DNA of 64,000 bases from Oceanococcus sp. HetDA_MAG_MS8 (GCA_019192445.1 JAHCMK010000002.1:558001-622000), one strand, 5' to 3'; positions 55,085-64,000 are shown, counted from the stretch's first letter. Program-made: numbers and translations. The notes: a model not told the origin generated them from the letters alone.

Positions 55085-55993
55085 ATGTTGGCTTTTCTTC
55101 CGGCGCCCCTGCGCGGCGTTATTGTGTCCACGGTCTTTGTGGCCAATTTGTTGTTTTGGGCGGTGCCGGTATATGCGGTGATCGTTCTGAAGTTGCTCCC
55201 AGTGCGGCCCTGGCAGAACCTGTGTACCGATGTTCTGCATGTATTGTGCAAATGCTGGCAGTCGCTGAATGTGGTGTTCGCCGAGAGCTTGGGAGATACC
55301 CGCTGGCACATCCACCAACATGTGGACCTCGGGCTCGATAAGCGCTACGTGGTGGTGAGCAATCACCAGAGCTGGAACGATATTTATGTGCTCATGAAAG
55401 TCATGGGTCACCAGGTGCCTTTTTTCAAATTTTTCCTCAAGCAGCAACTGATCTGGGTGCCCATTCTCGGTCCTGTGTGGTGGGCTTTAGATTATCCCTT
55501 CATGCGTCGCTACAGCCGGGAGCAAATCCGTCAGCGCCCAGAGCTGGCTGGAAAAGATTTGCAGACGGCCCGTGCCGCTTGCGAAAAGTACCGCCGTTTG
55601 CCGGTGACAGTATTGAACTACGTAGAGGGAACTCGCTTTACCCCAGCCAAACAAAAGGCCCAAAACAGCCCCTATCAACACTTGTTGCGGCCAAAAACTG
55701 GCGGGCTAGCCTTGGCGGTTGCGGCCCTGGGCGAACAAACCGACAAAATGCTCGATGTGACCATTGCCTATCACGGCGGAGCCACTGGCTTTTGGGGCTT
55801 CATGAAGGGCGAAATGCGCGAAGTCTCTGTGGATATTCGCGAAATCCCCATCCCGGCCGAGTGGCGAGAGGCTGACTACAGCAGCGACCGTGAGTTTCGG
55901 GCCCGCGCCCAAAGCTACATGGCGGAGCTTTGGCAAGCCAAGGATGAGCGCATCAGCTCAATGTTAAGCAGCCCCGGCAAACGCCCAGCGTAA
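55085..55993 (+). CDS. yihG: Acyltransferase YihG (LPLAT family)
   Basis: The product is an inner-membrane 1-acylglycerol-3-phosphate-type acyltransferase similar to E. coli YihG. The 302-residue protein has a hydrophobic N-terminus, the HX4D motif NHQSWND, FFKFFLKQQLIWVPILGPVWWALDYPFMRRYSREQIRQRPELAGKDL and NYVEGTRFT, all closely matching YihG. The start ATG 55085 is preceded by GGGGA. It may remodel phosphatidic acid acyl chains together with the upstream plsB pathway. Confidence 0.93.
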   Translation: MLAFLPAPLRGVIVSTVFVANLLFWAVPVYAVIVLKLLPVRPWQNLCTDVLHVLCKCWQSLNVVFAESLGDTRWHIHQHVDLGLDKRYVVVSNHQSWNDIYVLMKVMGHQVPFFKFFLKQQLIWVPILGPVWWALDYPFMRRYSREQIRQRPELAGKDLQTARAACEKYRRLPVTVLNYVEGTRFTPAKQKAQNSPYQHLLRPKTGGLALAVAALGEQTDKMLDVTIAYHGGATGFWGFMKGEMREVSVDIREIPIPAEWREADYSSDREFRARAQSYMAELWQAKDERISSMLSSPGKRPA

Positions 55994-56078
55994 ACCTTGG
56001 GTGGCTTTGTGGTCGCGGGCCAGTCCCGCACCATTGACGCAGAGTGTTCCCGCATGGACCTCGCCTCTCACAAGAAAG

Positions 56079-56107
56079 AAGGCGACAGCCCTAGGGACTG
56101 CCGCCTT
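56079..56107 (-). terminator. Terminator-like hairpin between yihG and the Pro/Thr lipoprotein
   Basis: AAGGCG (56079-56084) and CGCCTT (56102-56107) close an imperfect hairpin whose inner arms include CAG/CTG and CCTAGG. On the minus strand it is followed by T-rich TTCTTTCTTG. It could end transcription of the lipoprotein gene on the minus strand and of yihG on the plus strand. Confidence 0.55.
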
Positions 56108-56267
56108 TGGAGAGGCTGCCATAAGACAGCCAGGTGCCTGCCCTAGAGCAGATGGAAAAGCACTTTATTCATGGTGAAGTTGCTCACTCCTTAACTAGAG
56201 AAGGCGACTCAGGCAAACCGGAGTTGGGGTTAAGCAACTCCGGCCATGTTGCCTTTGTCTGGACTGC

Positions 56268-57689
56268 TCAGAGAATCCCAAACAGACCCGTAAGCAAGCC
56301 GTCATCGAACAGACTGTCCAGCAGGCTGCCAAGTGTCGGATTCAGGATGTTGTTGCGAGTGACGACATCACCCAACACACCATCTAAGCCGAGGATCTGG
56401 GATTGCAGGTCACCCAGTGCTTCCAAGGGGCTATCACTGAGTGAGGCACTGCCACCAGAGACGGAGGTCAAAGCTTGCAATGGGGAACCGTCCAGCGCTG
56501 CCATGAGCGCACCCAACAGTAGGTCTGCATCGGTACCGAAGCCATCACCCGCAAAGTCGGCAAGAGGACCATCGAGAGGGTTGCCATCGGCAAGGATTTG
56601 AACGATCAACCCTTCGATCTCGTCTAGGTCAGTGCTCTTCGCCGTTGATTCCGTGACAGGAACATTCGTGAGGTAGGCAGTGAGGACATCAAGACCTTCG
56701 TTGAACAATCCGGTCACCACGGCGCCAACCGAACCACCCAATGCATCAGATGCTTCGGTCACAGCCGATGCAATAGTTGCAGCCAGTGTAGGGTCGATTT
56801 CCGCAACTGGAATGCTCTCTAGCAAAACGCCGCGAAGCACGTTGTCAATGAGAGTTTGAGCAGCGGCAGCGGTGCCATCACCATCGTAACCAGCGAACTC
56901 TTCCAGCATGGTGGAGATATCGGCCACCGCTTGCGCTGCCGTTTCTAGAACGCCACCTAATACAGGTGCAGAAGCTAGCTCGGATGGCATGCTGTCGAGG
57001 GCCGTTGCCAAGGTTGCTAAGGCGGGTACGATCGCATTCTCAATGTCTGAAAGCGTCAGCTCTTCATCATCTTCAGGCAGAACGCTGACCAGGTCGAAGA
57101 ACGCTACGCCAATCGGTGCGAGCGGGGTGCCCGCAAGAGGGTTGCCGCTGGCAATGGCTGGATCCGCATTGGGATCGCAATCACCACGGTCAACAATCTC
57201 TACCAGAGTGGCCTGCATGCTGCCGATGAACCGCTCCAGCGCGCCCTCTGCGCCCGTCACTGCAGCGTTAAAGGCATCAAAGGGGTCTTGGCCTTGTGTC
57301 AGCCCTTCGGTTTCAACAAGAACAGCGTCCGCAACGTCAACAAGGTAGTTCACAGAGCCAGCAGCGCAGGCAGTGATGTTGTTGAAAGGTGCAGGGAGCT
57401 GAGCGGCGAGTTGATTGACGACAATCTCTTCAACCACATCTTCTTGGACTGGGTCCAATGGACCTTCGACCTTGGAAACGGTCGGACCAGGGGTTGGCGT
57501 AGGCGTTGGCGTCGCAGTAGGTGCGGGCGTTGGCGTTGCCGTTGGGGCAGGTGTTGGGGTAGCCGTCGGTGCCGGGGTGGCAGTCGGCTCAGGGGGGGCG
57601 CTGCGTGACGTAGAATCAGAACCGCCACAGGCGGTCAGCAGCACAGCGGAGCTAGCAAGACCTGCTAGCAGTAGCTTGTGGGTAGGCAT
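56268..57689 (-). CDS. Lipoprotein with Pro/Thr-rich linker
   Basis: The 473-residue lipoprotein (lipobox LLTAC, followed by GGSDST) carries a tandem Ala-Pro-Thr linker at about residues 31-70, then a large Asp- and Ala-rich helical domain with five Cys (ITACAAGS and GDCDPN are visible). I do not recognise the domain. The linker would push it away from the membrane, as in surface-exposed lipoproteins. A terminator-like hairpin lies downstream. Confidence 0.75.
   Translation of the reverse strand: MPTHKLLLAGLASSAVLLTACGGSDSTSRSAPPEPTATPAPTATPTPAPTATPTPAPTATPTPTPTPGPTVSKVEGPLDPVQEDVVEEIVVNQLAAQLPAPFNNITACAAGSVNYLVDVADAVLVETEGLTQGQDPFDAFNAAVTGAEGALERFIGSMQATLVEIVDRGDCDPNADPAIASGNPLAGTPLAPIGVAFFDLVSVLPEDDEELTLSDIENAIVPALATLATALDSMPSELASAPVLGGVLETAAQAVADISTMLEEFAGYDGDGTAAAAQTLIDNVLRGVLLESIPVAEIDPTLAATIASAVTEASDALGGSVGAVVTGLFNEGLDVLTAYLTNVPVTESTAKSTDLDEIEGLIVQILADGNPLDGPLADFAGDGFGTDADLLLGALMAALDGSPLQALTSVSGGSASLSDSPLEALGDLQSQILGLDGVLGDVVTRNNILNPTLGSLLDSLFDDGLLTGLFGIL
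57480..57599. repeat. Tandem repeat encoding the Pro/Thr linker
   Basis: A degenerate repeat of the form GTTGGCGTAGGCGTTGGCGT (plus strand) encodes alternating Ala-Thr-Pro-Thr-Pro-Ala-Pro-Thr units in the lipoprotein gene at 56268-57689. Such tracts vary in length between strains by slippage. Confidence 0.75.
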
Positions 57690-57823
57690 CCGTTTACTCC
57701 AAAAAACATGAAACGTAGACGCGGTTTCGGGGGGATTTCCGAAAACCGTGGGAGCTGTTTTACGGGGGCCTATGTCAACGAACCGTCATGCCTTTGGGAA
57801 AAGTTGGCAAAGCACTGACAGCG

Positions 57824-60415
57824 TCAAGGTTTTGCCGGTATGTAGCCGATGACATGAATCCAGGTTCCGCGATCCTGATGCGGCATATCTAGGCTTGGGC
57901 CGATCAGTCCGGTGAGATTATTGATGGGGGAGCGAGCATGAATGCGCCGCCACTGGTCGATATCTTCGCCGTATTCGGCCACTAATTCGGTGATAGCGCT
58001 TGCTAGTACAGCAGCCAAAAACTCGCTCTGGCTGCGGCCTTGAAGCCAATCAAAACGAGGTGTGATGGAGCTGGTGTCTGGGCTGAAAATCCTCACGAAC
58101 AGACGGTCAAAGGTGCCGGCGTCGTAGGGATGGGTGCCGCGGATGTTGTGCCGGCGTTGGAAATCTGGCCCCAAAATATCTTGCGTCAATTCTTTGCGGG
58201 TCGCCTGTACCAAGGCATCAAAGATGGTCTCCCCAGGCCGATCCAAGGCTGCTGGATCGTCCACATCAATGGCCGGGTTGTAATGGTCTTGGTCCCATGC
58301 CGCTAGTCGCGCCAGTGCTTGCTGGGCGAGGTCGGTCAGTTCCGCTTGGCCCTGTAGACGAAGGTAAATGGGCACCAGCGCGCGCGCGCGAGGGTCTTTG
58401 CGTCCGATCAAACGGTCGAACTCCAACAATTGATCGAAGCTGAGCTGGTCATTATTCCGAAGCAGGTCATCCCAGTTCGTAATCCTGCCTTCACTTCCGG
58501 CCGGAAGCTGAGAGGCATCACCCCCGGTGCCATCCCCCCAACCGATGGCGGGCTTGTTGTTCCAATTCGCGAGCCAGCCACGCGCAGGATTGCGTACCTG
58601 AGGCAGCTCGGAAAAGCTTAGTAGTCCGTCGTGGTCGAACTCGCCCGTACCAGGAATCGGCAGCCGTTGGTCGGTGCCTGGGTGCCGCCGCGGGTGTAGA
58701 CCGGGATGATAGTAGGCAATGTTGCCGTCGGCATCGGCATACATCAGGTTTTCATTCCAGGTGGCCTTGGGCATGGTGGCGTCGAACTCTGCGAAGGTAT
58801 TCGCACGCGACCACTCCAGGATGGCTTCAGCGGTTTCGACTTCGCGCATCCACATCCCATACTGCACGCTGCGCGCAAACCGGCCATCCGCGCTTCGCGC
58901 CACGACAGGGCCGTGTACGGTGCGACAGGCCTGGATTTCCACACTGGCCAATGCCGGTCCAGCCGGCAGTGGACCCAGCGATTGTCGATACCGAACGGTC
59001 TCGCTCCGGCAGTCCATCGCTTTTATCTCGCCCTGATGACGATACTCATTGGGATTATCGGCAAGTTCCTCAATGAAACTGTCGATGGTTTTGGACTCGC
59101 CAGTTGTGAGTGCCCAGGCGGTACGTTCCGTGTAGCCAATGCCAATGACCGGCAAGCCTGGAACTGTAGTGCCGCGCGCATCAAAGCCGGCGCCGTGGAC
59201 TTCAAGTTCGGCTAAAAGACTTGGATAGGAGTACCCCAGCTGAGGTCCTGAGATGAGCAGCGTAGAACCGTCCACGGTACGGCTTGAATCCAATACAACC
59301 TGGTAAGAGGCGGAAATTCGCTCGGGCAACACCCTGAGGTCCGGTAAGTGTGGGATAAGAGATTTCACCGGCAGTAGAGGCTCTGGCTGGGGAAAGTCCC
59401 CTGTTCCGGGGCCTTGGGCTAGGTCCAGCGGAATGTCCAGGGCGAAGGCCGCCATATTCTCCAGGACGGCTCGGCGCTGCTCCGGTGGCGTGCTGATGTT
59501 GCTGAACTCCAGCTCCGGGGGCACCGTAACCGTGGCTTTTTTGTCGTCCTGCCACAGCACATCCGTAAAAATGTCCAGGGCGGTTGCAGCGTCAAACTCT
59601 GTGCTTAGTCGCTGTAACTCGGCCACATTGGCCATCTCATCACCACCATTGGAGGCGACCTGGCGCGTGATAAGCACTCCAATGGCCAGAACATCGGAAG
59701 GAGTTAAGGGGGCAGGTTGATATTGCAGGGCGACAAATTCGGCAGGAAGTTGGCTGAGTTGTCCTCCGGTCACTTCGGCGATGCGGGCGTTGCTGCCAGC
59801 GCAATAGGCTTCGATGGTTCTCTGAATATCCTCACCCAAGGCTGCAAACATGGCCTGGTACTCGGCCTCGGTATAGGTGAGGATGCGCGCTTGAACATCG
59901 TCCGGGACGGCGCTTGGGCCAGCCACCTCTGCCAAGGTACCGCGCGCCTGGCGACGTGCAGCATCGAGAAGAAACAATCGATCCTGGGCCAATGCATAGC
60001 CAGCGCCAAACCACACATCCTCCAGGGTGTCGCCATAAACCACCGGCACACCGAAGTCATCGCGATAAATACTGACGCCTGCCCGTGGCTGCGCACTGGG
60101 TTGGCGGTCGGTGATGTCGAGAAACTTTCCGTCTTTGAACTGTTGGAGCCAATACAGCGGCCGCTGATCATCGACATGGGGGCCGTACACACTGGGGTCG
60201 GTTCCGATCAGTGGTCCCAGGGCCTGATCCTGAACGAACTCAGTGAGGCCAAAGTCGCCCGATTGCCCTGGCGCCAAAACGTTCACCGCTCGCCATTCAA
60301 ACGCATCTTGAGTTGATGGAGCTTGCTCCGAGGGCTGGTCGGCACTTGGACGGCCTCCGGAATTGCAGGCACTCAGCAGCACGCTGGCAAGGATGGCCAG
60401 AACAAAAGTTGGCAT
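57824..60415 (-). CDS. Penicillin acylase family lipoprotein
   Basis: The product is an N-terminal-nucleophile hydrolase of the penicillin amidase family, which may cleave acyl-homoserine lactones or other amides. The 863-residue protein has lipobox LLSAC, an alpha-type region (SIYRDDFGVPVVYGDTLEDVWFGAGYALAQDRLFLLD) and a beta-type region starting near residue 370 at SYQVVLDSSRTVDGSTLLISGPQL, where Ser would be the nucleophile after autocleavage. Later come TVHGPV and NEN, matching the oxyanion region. Confidence 0.9.
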   Translation of the reverse strand: MPTFVLAILASVLLSACNSGGRPSADQPSEQAPSTQDAFEWRAVNVLAPGQSGDFGLTEFVQDQALGPLIGTDPSVYGPHVDDQRPLYWLQQFKDGKFLDITDRQPSAQPRAGVSIYRDDFGVPVVYGDTLEDVWFGAGYALAQDRLFLLDAARRQARGTLAEVAGPSAVPDDVQARILTYTEAEYQAMFAALGEDIQRTIEAYCAGSNARIAEVTGGQLSQLPAEFVALQYQPAPLTPSDVLAIGVLITRQVASNGGDEMANVAELQRLSTEFDAATALDIFTDVLWQDDKKATVTVPPELEFSNISTPPEQRRAVLENMAAFALDIPLDLAQGPGTGDFPQPEPLLPVKSLIPHLPDLRVLPERISASYQVVLDSSRTVDGSTLLISGPQLGYSYPSLLAELEVHGAGFDARGTTVPGLPVIGIGYTERTAWALTTGESKTIDSFIEELADNPNEYRHQGEIKAMDCRSETVRYRQSLGPLPAGPALASVEIQACRTVHGPVVARSADGRFARSVQYGMWMREVETAEAILEWSRANTFAEFDATMPKATWNENLMYADADGNIAYYHPGLHPRRHPGTDQRLPIPGTGEFDHDGLLSFSELPQVRNPARGWLANWNNKPAIGWGDGTGGDASQLPAGSEGRITNWDDLLRNNDQLSFDQLLEFDRLIGRKDPRARALVPIYLRLQGQAELTDLAQQALARLAAWDQDHYNPAIDVDDPAALDRPGETIFDALVQATRKELTQDILGPDFQRRHNIRGTHPYDAGTFDRLFVRIFSPDTSSITPRFDWLQGRSQSEFLAAVLASAITELVAEYGEDIDQWRRIHARSPINNLTGLIGPSLDMPHQDRGTWIHVIGYIPAKP

Positions 60416-60535
60416 AAATGGTTGTCTCCTATGGGCTGCGAAGGTGGGCGATTCGCTAGCGTCAGTCTACCCAAGCTTTACAGGAAGCGGGGTTGCGGGC
60501 ATGCTGCCCGCCGTTTTCCAACATAGACCGGATTG

Positions 60536-61102
60536 ATGGCCAAGGCATCAGAGCTGAAAAGCGGCATGGTAGTCGAGTACAAAGGTGCACCCTACATCGT
60601 GCGCCAGGTTCAGGCGCACAACCCCACCGCGCGTGGCGCCGCAACCTTGTACAAGGCAAGACTCAATCATGCTGTGAGTGGCCAGAAGCTAGACGCTAGT
60701 TTTAAGGGCGACGATCAGCTGGTTGATGTGGACTTCCAGCGCCGTGCGGTGCAGTTTCTGTATCGGGATGCTGAGGGTTGCACCTTTATGGATAAGGAGG
60801 ATTACACCCAGCATGTGCTCAGCGAAGAGCAGCTGGCCAATGTGACCCCTTATCTCAGCGAAGACCTCGATGGCATGTATGCAGTCATCATAGAAGAGGT
60901 GTGCGTGGCTGTGAGCTTGCCCGCGGCGGTGGAGCTAAGCATCACGGAAACCGCACCCGCCATGAAATCTGCTTCGGCGACCTCACGCACCAAGCCCGCC
61001 AAGCTGAGCACCGGCTTGGAAATCCAGGTACCTGAATATCTCGGCGAAGGCGAGGTTATTCGTGTGTCTACCGAAGATGGCAGCTTCCTCGGGCGAGCAT
61101 AG
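60536..61102 (+). CDS. efpL: Elongation factor P-like protein EfpL (YeiP)
   Basis: EfpL relieves ribosome stalling, overlapping EF-P in function. The 188-residue protein from ATG 60536 aligns throughout with E. coli YeiP: N-terminal KOW-like domain, loop PTARGAATLYK with Arg33 in place of the modified Lys of EF-P, then FMDKEDYTQHVLS and the C-terminal STGLEIQVPEYL. Arg at the tip marks the EfpL subgroup, which needs no EpmA modification. It is followed by the shared terminator at 61113. Confidence 0.96.
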   Translation: MAKASELKSGMVVEYKGAPYIVRQVQAHNPTARGAATLYKARLNHAVSGQKLDASFKGDDQLVDVDFQRRAVQFLYRDAEGCTFMDKEDYTQHVLSEEQLANVTPYLSEDLDGMYAVIIEEVCVAVSLPAAVELSITETAPAMKSASATSRTKPAKLSTGLEIQVPEYLGEGEVIRVSTEDGSFLGRA

Positions 61103-61112
61103 ACGCGGCAAT

Positions 61113-61145
61113 AAAAAGGCGGCTCAGGGTCAAACCTGAGCCGCC
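61113..61145 (-). terminator. Intrinsic terminator between efpL and the OmpA gene
   Basis: GGCGGCTCAGG (61118-61128) and CCTGAGCCGCC (61135-61145) form a perfect 11-bp stem with a 6-base loop. The A-run at 61113-61117 gives a U-tract on the minus strand, so it ends the OmpA-family gene. It may also slow transcription from efpL. Confidence 0.9.
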
Positions 61146-61164
61146 CGCAAATGGTCTAGGTCGT

Positions 61165-62250
61165 CTATTTGGGGTCTAAAACTGCGTCGAGCTTGAGTTC
61201 CACGCGCCGGTTGCTTGCGCGGCCCGAACTGGTGGCGTTGCTGGCAATGGGTTGGGATTCCCCATATCCCACAACTTTCATTCGTTTGGCCGCGACGCCT
61301 CGCTGGGTCAGGTAGCGCTTGACGCTATTGGCACGGGCAAGGGACAAGACGAGGTTGTCGTTTTCCGGGCCCTGACTATCGGTATGGCCGGCCACAAGCA
61401 CATCACGTCCATCTAGGTCGCGCAGTGCTTCTGCGACCTCGTCCAAAACGGCCTGTGCACTAGCAGTCAACTCGTGGGAATTGGGATAGAAGCTAACCCC
61501 ACGCAGACTCAAGTCCTCTGCTTGAACCGAAACCTGACAGCCGCTGGCATCAACCAGGGCGCCATTGACGGTGCCGGGGCAGCGATCAAAGTTATCTAAT
61601 ACCCCATCACGATCCATATCCACGGGGCGCGGCGGGTAGTTTGGTGTCGTTGTGGGCGGGGCTTCGCTTAGGGAGGTTGCCACAGGTACGGGCACTTCTT
61701 GGATGACCACCTCGGTAGGATCTATAGGGATTTCAAATCCTAATCCGGTGCGGAAATCTGTTACTCCCCCAAGAAAGTCTTCATAACGCGCTCTCGCCTC
61801 TAAACGCAGTCGAATATTGGCACTCGTGAGACTGCGGCTCAAAAAGCCCAAGCCCACCGAACCAAAAACGCCGTTGTCGTCTGCATCATTTCCAGGAACG
61901 TCGTTAAAGCCGTAACCAAAACCTGCAATCGCATATGTTGCAAGTTCACCTCTCTGGCCTAAAAGAAAGTGCACATCTGAGCTTACGGCGGCGCGGTAGT
62001 TATCTGCAGATGATCTATTCGCGGTTCTATGAAGTTCGCCGGTACCGCGGGCCTCCCAAAATAGCCAGGGTCTGAGTTCACGGCCAAAAATTAGGTCAAA
62101 GCCAATTCCGGTTTCGTCAGTACCCCTCTCGCTATCTGGATCAACGAAAGACCCCATCACGGCGAAGTACTTTTCAGGCAGCTGTTCCTGCGCATATACC
62201 GAGAACGAGAGCCCCAGCATCATCACACACAGCGATAGACGCACACTCAT
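61165..62250 (-). CDS. OmpA-family outer-membrane protein
   Basis: The 361-residue protein has a signal peptide (ending VYAQ), an N-terminal beta-barrel (RGTGELHRT, YAIAGFGYGFNDV, VFGSVGLGFLS, FRTGLGFEIP), a Pro-rich hinge, a calcium-binding thrombospondin type-3-like motif DMDRDGVLDNFDRCPGT, and a C-terminal OmpA peptidoglycan-binding domain (RDVLVAGHTDSQGPENDNLVLSLARANSVKRYL, ASNRRVEL). It should anchor the outer membrane to the cell wall. Confidence 0.92.
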   Translation of the reverse strand: MSVRLSLCVMMLGLSFSVYAQEQLPEKYFAVMGSFVDPDSERGTDETGIGFDLIFGRELRPWLFWEARGTGELHRTANRSSADNYRAAVSSDVHFLLGQRGELATYAIAGFGYGFNDVPGNDADDNGVFGSVGLGFLSRSLTSANIRLRLEARARYEDFLGGVTDFRTGLGFEIPIDPTEVVIQEVPVPVATSLSEAPPTTTPNYPPRPVDMDRDGVLDNFDRCPGTVNGALVDASGCQVSVQAEDLSLRGVSFYPNSHELTASAQAVLDEVAEALRDLDGRDVLVAGHTDSQGPENDNLVLSLARANSVKRYLTQRGVAAKRMKVVGYGESQPIASNATSSGRASNRRVELKLDAVLDPK

Positions 62251-62360
62251 ACCACAACCTTTGTGTCAATAAACGCCCCAAACACGGGCAGCATACCGTA
62301 AACGTCCGATCTAGCTCAGCATTTTCGTAGCCTGAGTTGGATTTGCAGTGAAGACGGATT

Positions 62361-63875
62361 ATGAGCCGACTGGCAACGGTGTACTGTCGGGCCCTGGCTG
62401 GACTGGACTCACCTTTGGTTCGCGTTGAGGTCCATATTGCCGGTGGCTTGCCTGGAATCACCATTGTGGGCTTGCCGGAAACAGCCGTACGTGAAGCCCG
62501 AGACCGGGTGCGCGCAGCATTGCAAAGCAGCGGCTTTCGCCTGCCACCGGCGCGTATCACCATTAATTTGGCACCTGCAGATCTGCCGAAATCTGGGTCC
62601 CGCTTCGATTTGGCCATTGCCCTGGGTATTTTGCTGGCCAGTGAAGCCGTTGACTTAGATCTTGGCGATGTAGAGTGCGTGGCCGAACTCGGGCTCAACG
62701 GCGCCTTGCATCCGGTTCCGGGAATATTGGCTACCGCATTGGCCAGTCGCAGAGCCGGTCGGCGGCTGGTAACGGCGCCTGCCTCGTCGCAGCTTCTAAA
62801 TCGGGTTCCGGATCTGCGCCTGGGCCTGGCGCCTACCTTATTGCAGTGCATCGCGGCCCTACAGGGCCAGCAGGATTGGCATAAGGAGGTGGAAGCGGCC
62901 GCCGACTTCGCTCAGGAGATCGTGGGCTCACCACTCGCGGACGTGCGCGGCCAGCATCAAGCTAAGCGAGCCTTGGAAATTGCTGCCGCAGGTGGGCACA
63001 GCTTGTTGCTATTTGGCCCACCAGGCTGTGGCAAAACGATGTTGGCGGAACGATTGCCGCAGTTACGCCCGGCCCTCAATATCCAAGCGACCTTAGAGAT
63101 TGCCGCTGTGGAGTCCTTGCTGAGTCCGGCCCCGCAGTGGAGTAACCGGGTGCGCATGCGTAGTCCCCACCACAGCGCGTCGGCGGCGGCCATACTGGGT
63201 GGTGGGCGTTATCCAACACCGGGAGAAATCAGTCGCGCCCACCACGGTGTTTTGTTGCTCGACGAGCTCACGGAATTCGCCCGGCCGGTGCTGGAAGGCC
63301 TGCGGGAACCACTAGAGTCTGGCTCGGTTTGCATAGCGCGGGCGGCCGAGCAATGGACCTTCCCGGCACGTTTTCAGTTGGTAGCCACTACAAACCCTTG
63401 TCCTTGTGGTTTCAGTGGTGACTCAGACCGAAGCTGCCGCTGCTCCTTGGAGCAGGTTCAGCGCTACCGCCAGCGGTTATCCGGCCCCTTACTGGACCGG
63501 TTGGATTTACAGATTCAGCTGCAAAGGCCGGATGCCAACGCGCTGTTTGCGCAGCCGTCTCAGGATGTCGATGACCCCCGTGAGCGTATTCACAAGGCGC
63601 TAGTAAGGGCTAATCAGCGTCAGGGCGAATGCAATGCGGCCTTGTCCGCCTCTGAGCTAGACACCCATGCGGCTTGGTCTGATGCCGACCGCCAGTGGTT
63701 TCAACACGCTGGAATGCAGTTGAGTTTTTCGGCAAGAGCCTTGCACCGCTGCCTGCGCGTAGCGCGCACCATTGCCGACCTGCGACAGGCGGAGACTGTT
63801 GAGCGCAGCGACCTGTTGGAGGCCTTGAGTTACCGCCAATGGGAACGCGCAGCAGCGAGTTTGGCTAGTGCATAA
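62361..63875 (+). CDS. comM: YifB family Mg chelatase-like ATPase ComM
   Basis: ComM is an AAA+ helicase that promotes branch migration during natural transformation in Vibrio. The 504-residue product has the N-terminal chelatase-type domain (MSRLATVYCRALAGLDSPLVRVEVHIAGGLPGITIVGLPETAVREARDRV), Walker A FGPPGCGKTM near 220, the Mg-chelatase segments FRSPHHS-type MRSPHHSASAAAILGGG and NPCPCGFSGDS, and a C-terminal domain with RCLRVARTIADL. A pilin-like gene elsewhere in the window could hint at competence, but the link is inference. Confidence 0.94.
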   Translation: MSRLATVYCRALAGLDSPLVRVEVHIAGGLPGITIVGLPETAVREARDRVRAALQSSGFRLPPARITINLAPADLPKSGSRFDLAIALGILLASEAVDLDLGDVECVAELGLNGALHPVPGILATALASRRAGRRLVTAPASSQLLNRVPDLRLGLAPTLLQCIAALQGQQDWHKEVEAAADFAQEIVGSPLADVRGQHQAKRALEIAAAGGHSLLLFGPPGCGKTMLAERLPQLRPALNIQATLEIAAVESLLSPAPQWSNRVRMRSPHHSASAAAILGGGRYPTPGEISRAHHGVLLLDELTEFARPVLEGLREPLESGSVCIARAAEQWTFPARFQLVATTNPCPCGFSGDSDRSCRCSLEQVQRYRQRLSGPLLDRLDLQIQLQRPDANALFAQPSQDVDDPRERIHKALVRANQRQGECNAALSASELDTHAAWSDADRQWFQHAGMQLSFSARALHRCLRVARTIADLRQAETVERSDLLEALSYRQWERAAASLASA

Positions 63876-63876
63876 C

Positions 63877-63911
63877 AAAAAATGGCAACGCAACCTTGGG
63901 GCTGCGTCGCC
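63877..63911 (-). terminator. Intrinsic terminator of the gene at the right edge
   Basis: GGCAACGCAACC (63884-63895) and GGCTGCGTCGCC (63900-63911) form a 12-bp stem with two wobble pairs and a 4-base loop on the minus-strand RNA. Six A residues at 63877-63882 give the U-tract. It ends the minus-strand gene that enters from the right edge and lies immediately after the comM stop. Confidence 0.85.
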
Positions 63912-63951
63912 GCGTGATGCACCGCTGCCCCCACCGGAGCAGCCATGGTGT

Positions 63952-64000
63952 TTAGAAGGTGTAGCTCAGCTCTAACAGGACGTTGTCGCGATCACGGCGA
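63952..64000 (-). CDS. C-terminal end of an outer-membrane protein (partial)
   Basis: The last 15 codons on the minus strand read RRDRDNVLLELSYTF followed by a stop at 63952-63954. Alternating hydrophobic residues ending in Phe are the typical C-terminal strand and BamA recognition signal of a beta-barrel. The rest of the gene is outside the window. The terminator at 63877-63911 fits its 3' end. Confidence 0.6.
   Translation of the reverse strand, partial: RRDRDNVLLELSYTF

Noticed and set aside
57288-57608. Gly/Arg/Trp-rich frame opposite the Pro/Thr linker
   Set aside because: It is the complement of the tandem repeat in the lipoprotein gene and is of low complexity.

Overview
The window is chromosomal DNA of a gammaproteobacterium and begins inside dnaA at the replication origin. 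The order dnaA-dnaN-recF-gyrB, the lptM-lysA pair, the EngB/cytochrome c4/DsbA cluster, and long-form FadE, PlsB, YihG and EfpL all fit that class. I cannot name the genus from the sequence alone; base composition is moderately GC-rich and gene density is high.

Layout: 1-5683 is the origin block, with DnaA boxes between dnaA and dnaN and two parS-type palindromes inside recF. 5684-6035 is a highly structured gap that may encode a small RNA downstream of polA. 6036-16298 is mostly minus strand: polA, lysA, lptM, tamB, tamA, dsbA and a cytochrome c4. 16411-18350 holds engB and a MATE exporter. A RelE-like toxin/XRE antitoxin pair (18377-18985) is followed by a fatty acid desaturase with a DesT/FabR-like operator, pirin, a nitroreductase and a divergent LysR regulator. 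22854-23263 is non-coding and carries an inverted-repeat element. Then come prfC, an outer-membrane barrel, a lone type IV pilin-like gene and ttcA.

27157-31064 looks like an accessory island: a mazEF pair whose toxin is frameshifted, a short inverted-repeat element, and three minus-strand genes for exported proteins. Two of these are paralogues that share all eight cysteines and flank a lipoprotein gene. This is the best candidate here for an undescribed system. Core-like genes resume with fadE and its TetR regulator, an OmpW-type porin, a LysE exporter, and the operon FKBP isomerase-DUF3080-(Grx-like/DUF3429), then plsB.

42053-46146 is a TRAP transporter operon with a TatT lipoprotein and a DUF4112 protein. 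46396-49235 is a two-gene cassette of unrecognised lipoproteins. The remainder holds a flavodoxin-like gene, a small/solenoid gene pair, mscS, an orphan GspE/PilB ATPase, a PrcB-like lipoprotein, a CxxS redoxin, yihG, a Pro/Thr-linker lipoprotein, a penicillin-acylase-family lipoprotein, efpL, an OmpA-family protein, comM, and the 3' end of an outer-membrane protein gene.

Regulation visible in the sequence includes several intrinsic terminators, two of which lie inside the 5' coding region of the next gene (tamA and DUF3080), paired TetR operator-like palindromes, and an FNR-like site before the OmpW gene. No tRNA, rRNA, CRISPR array or intact insertion sequence was seen.
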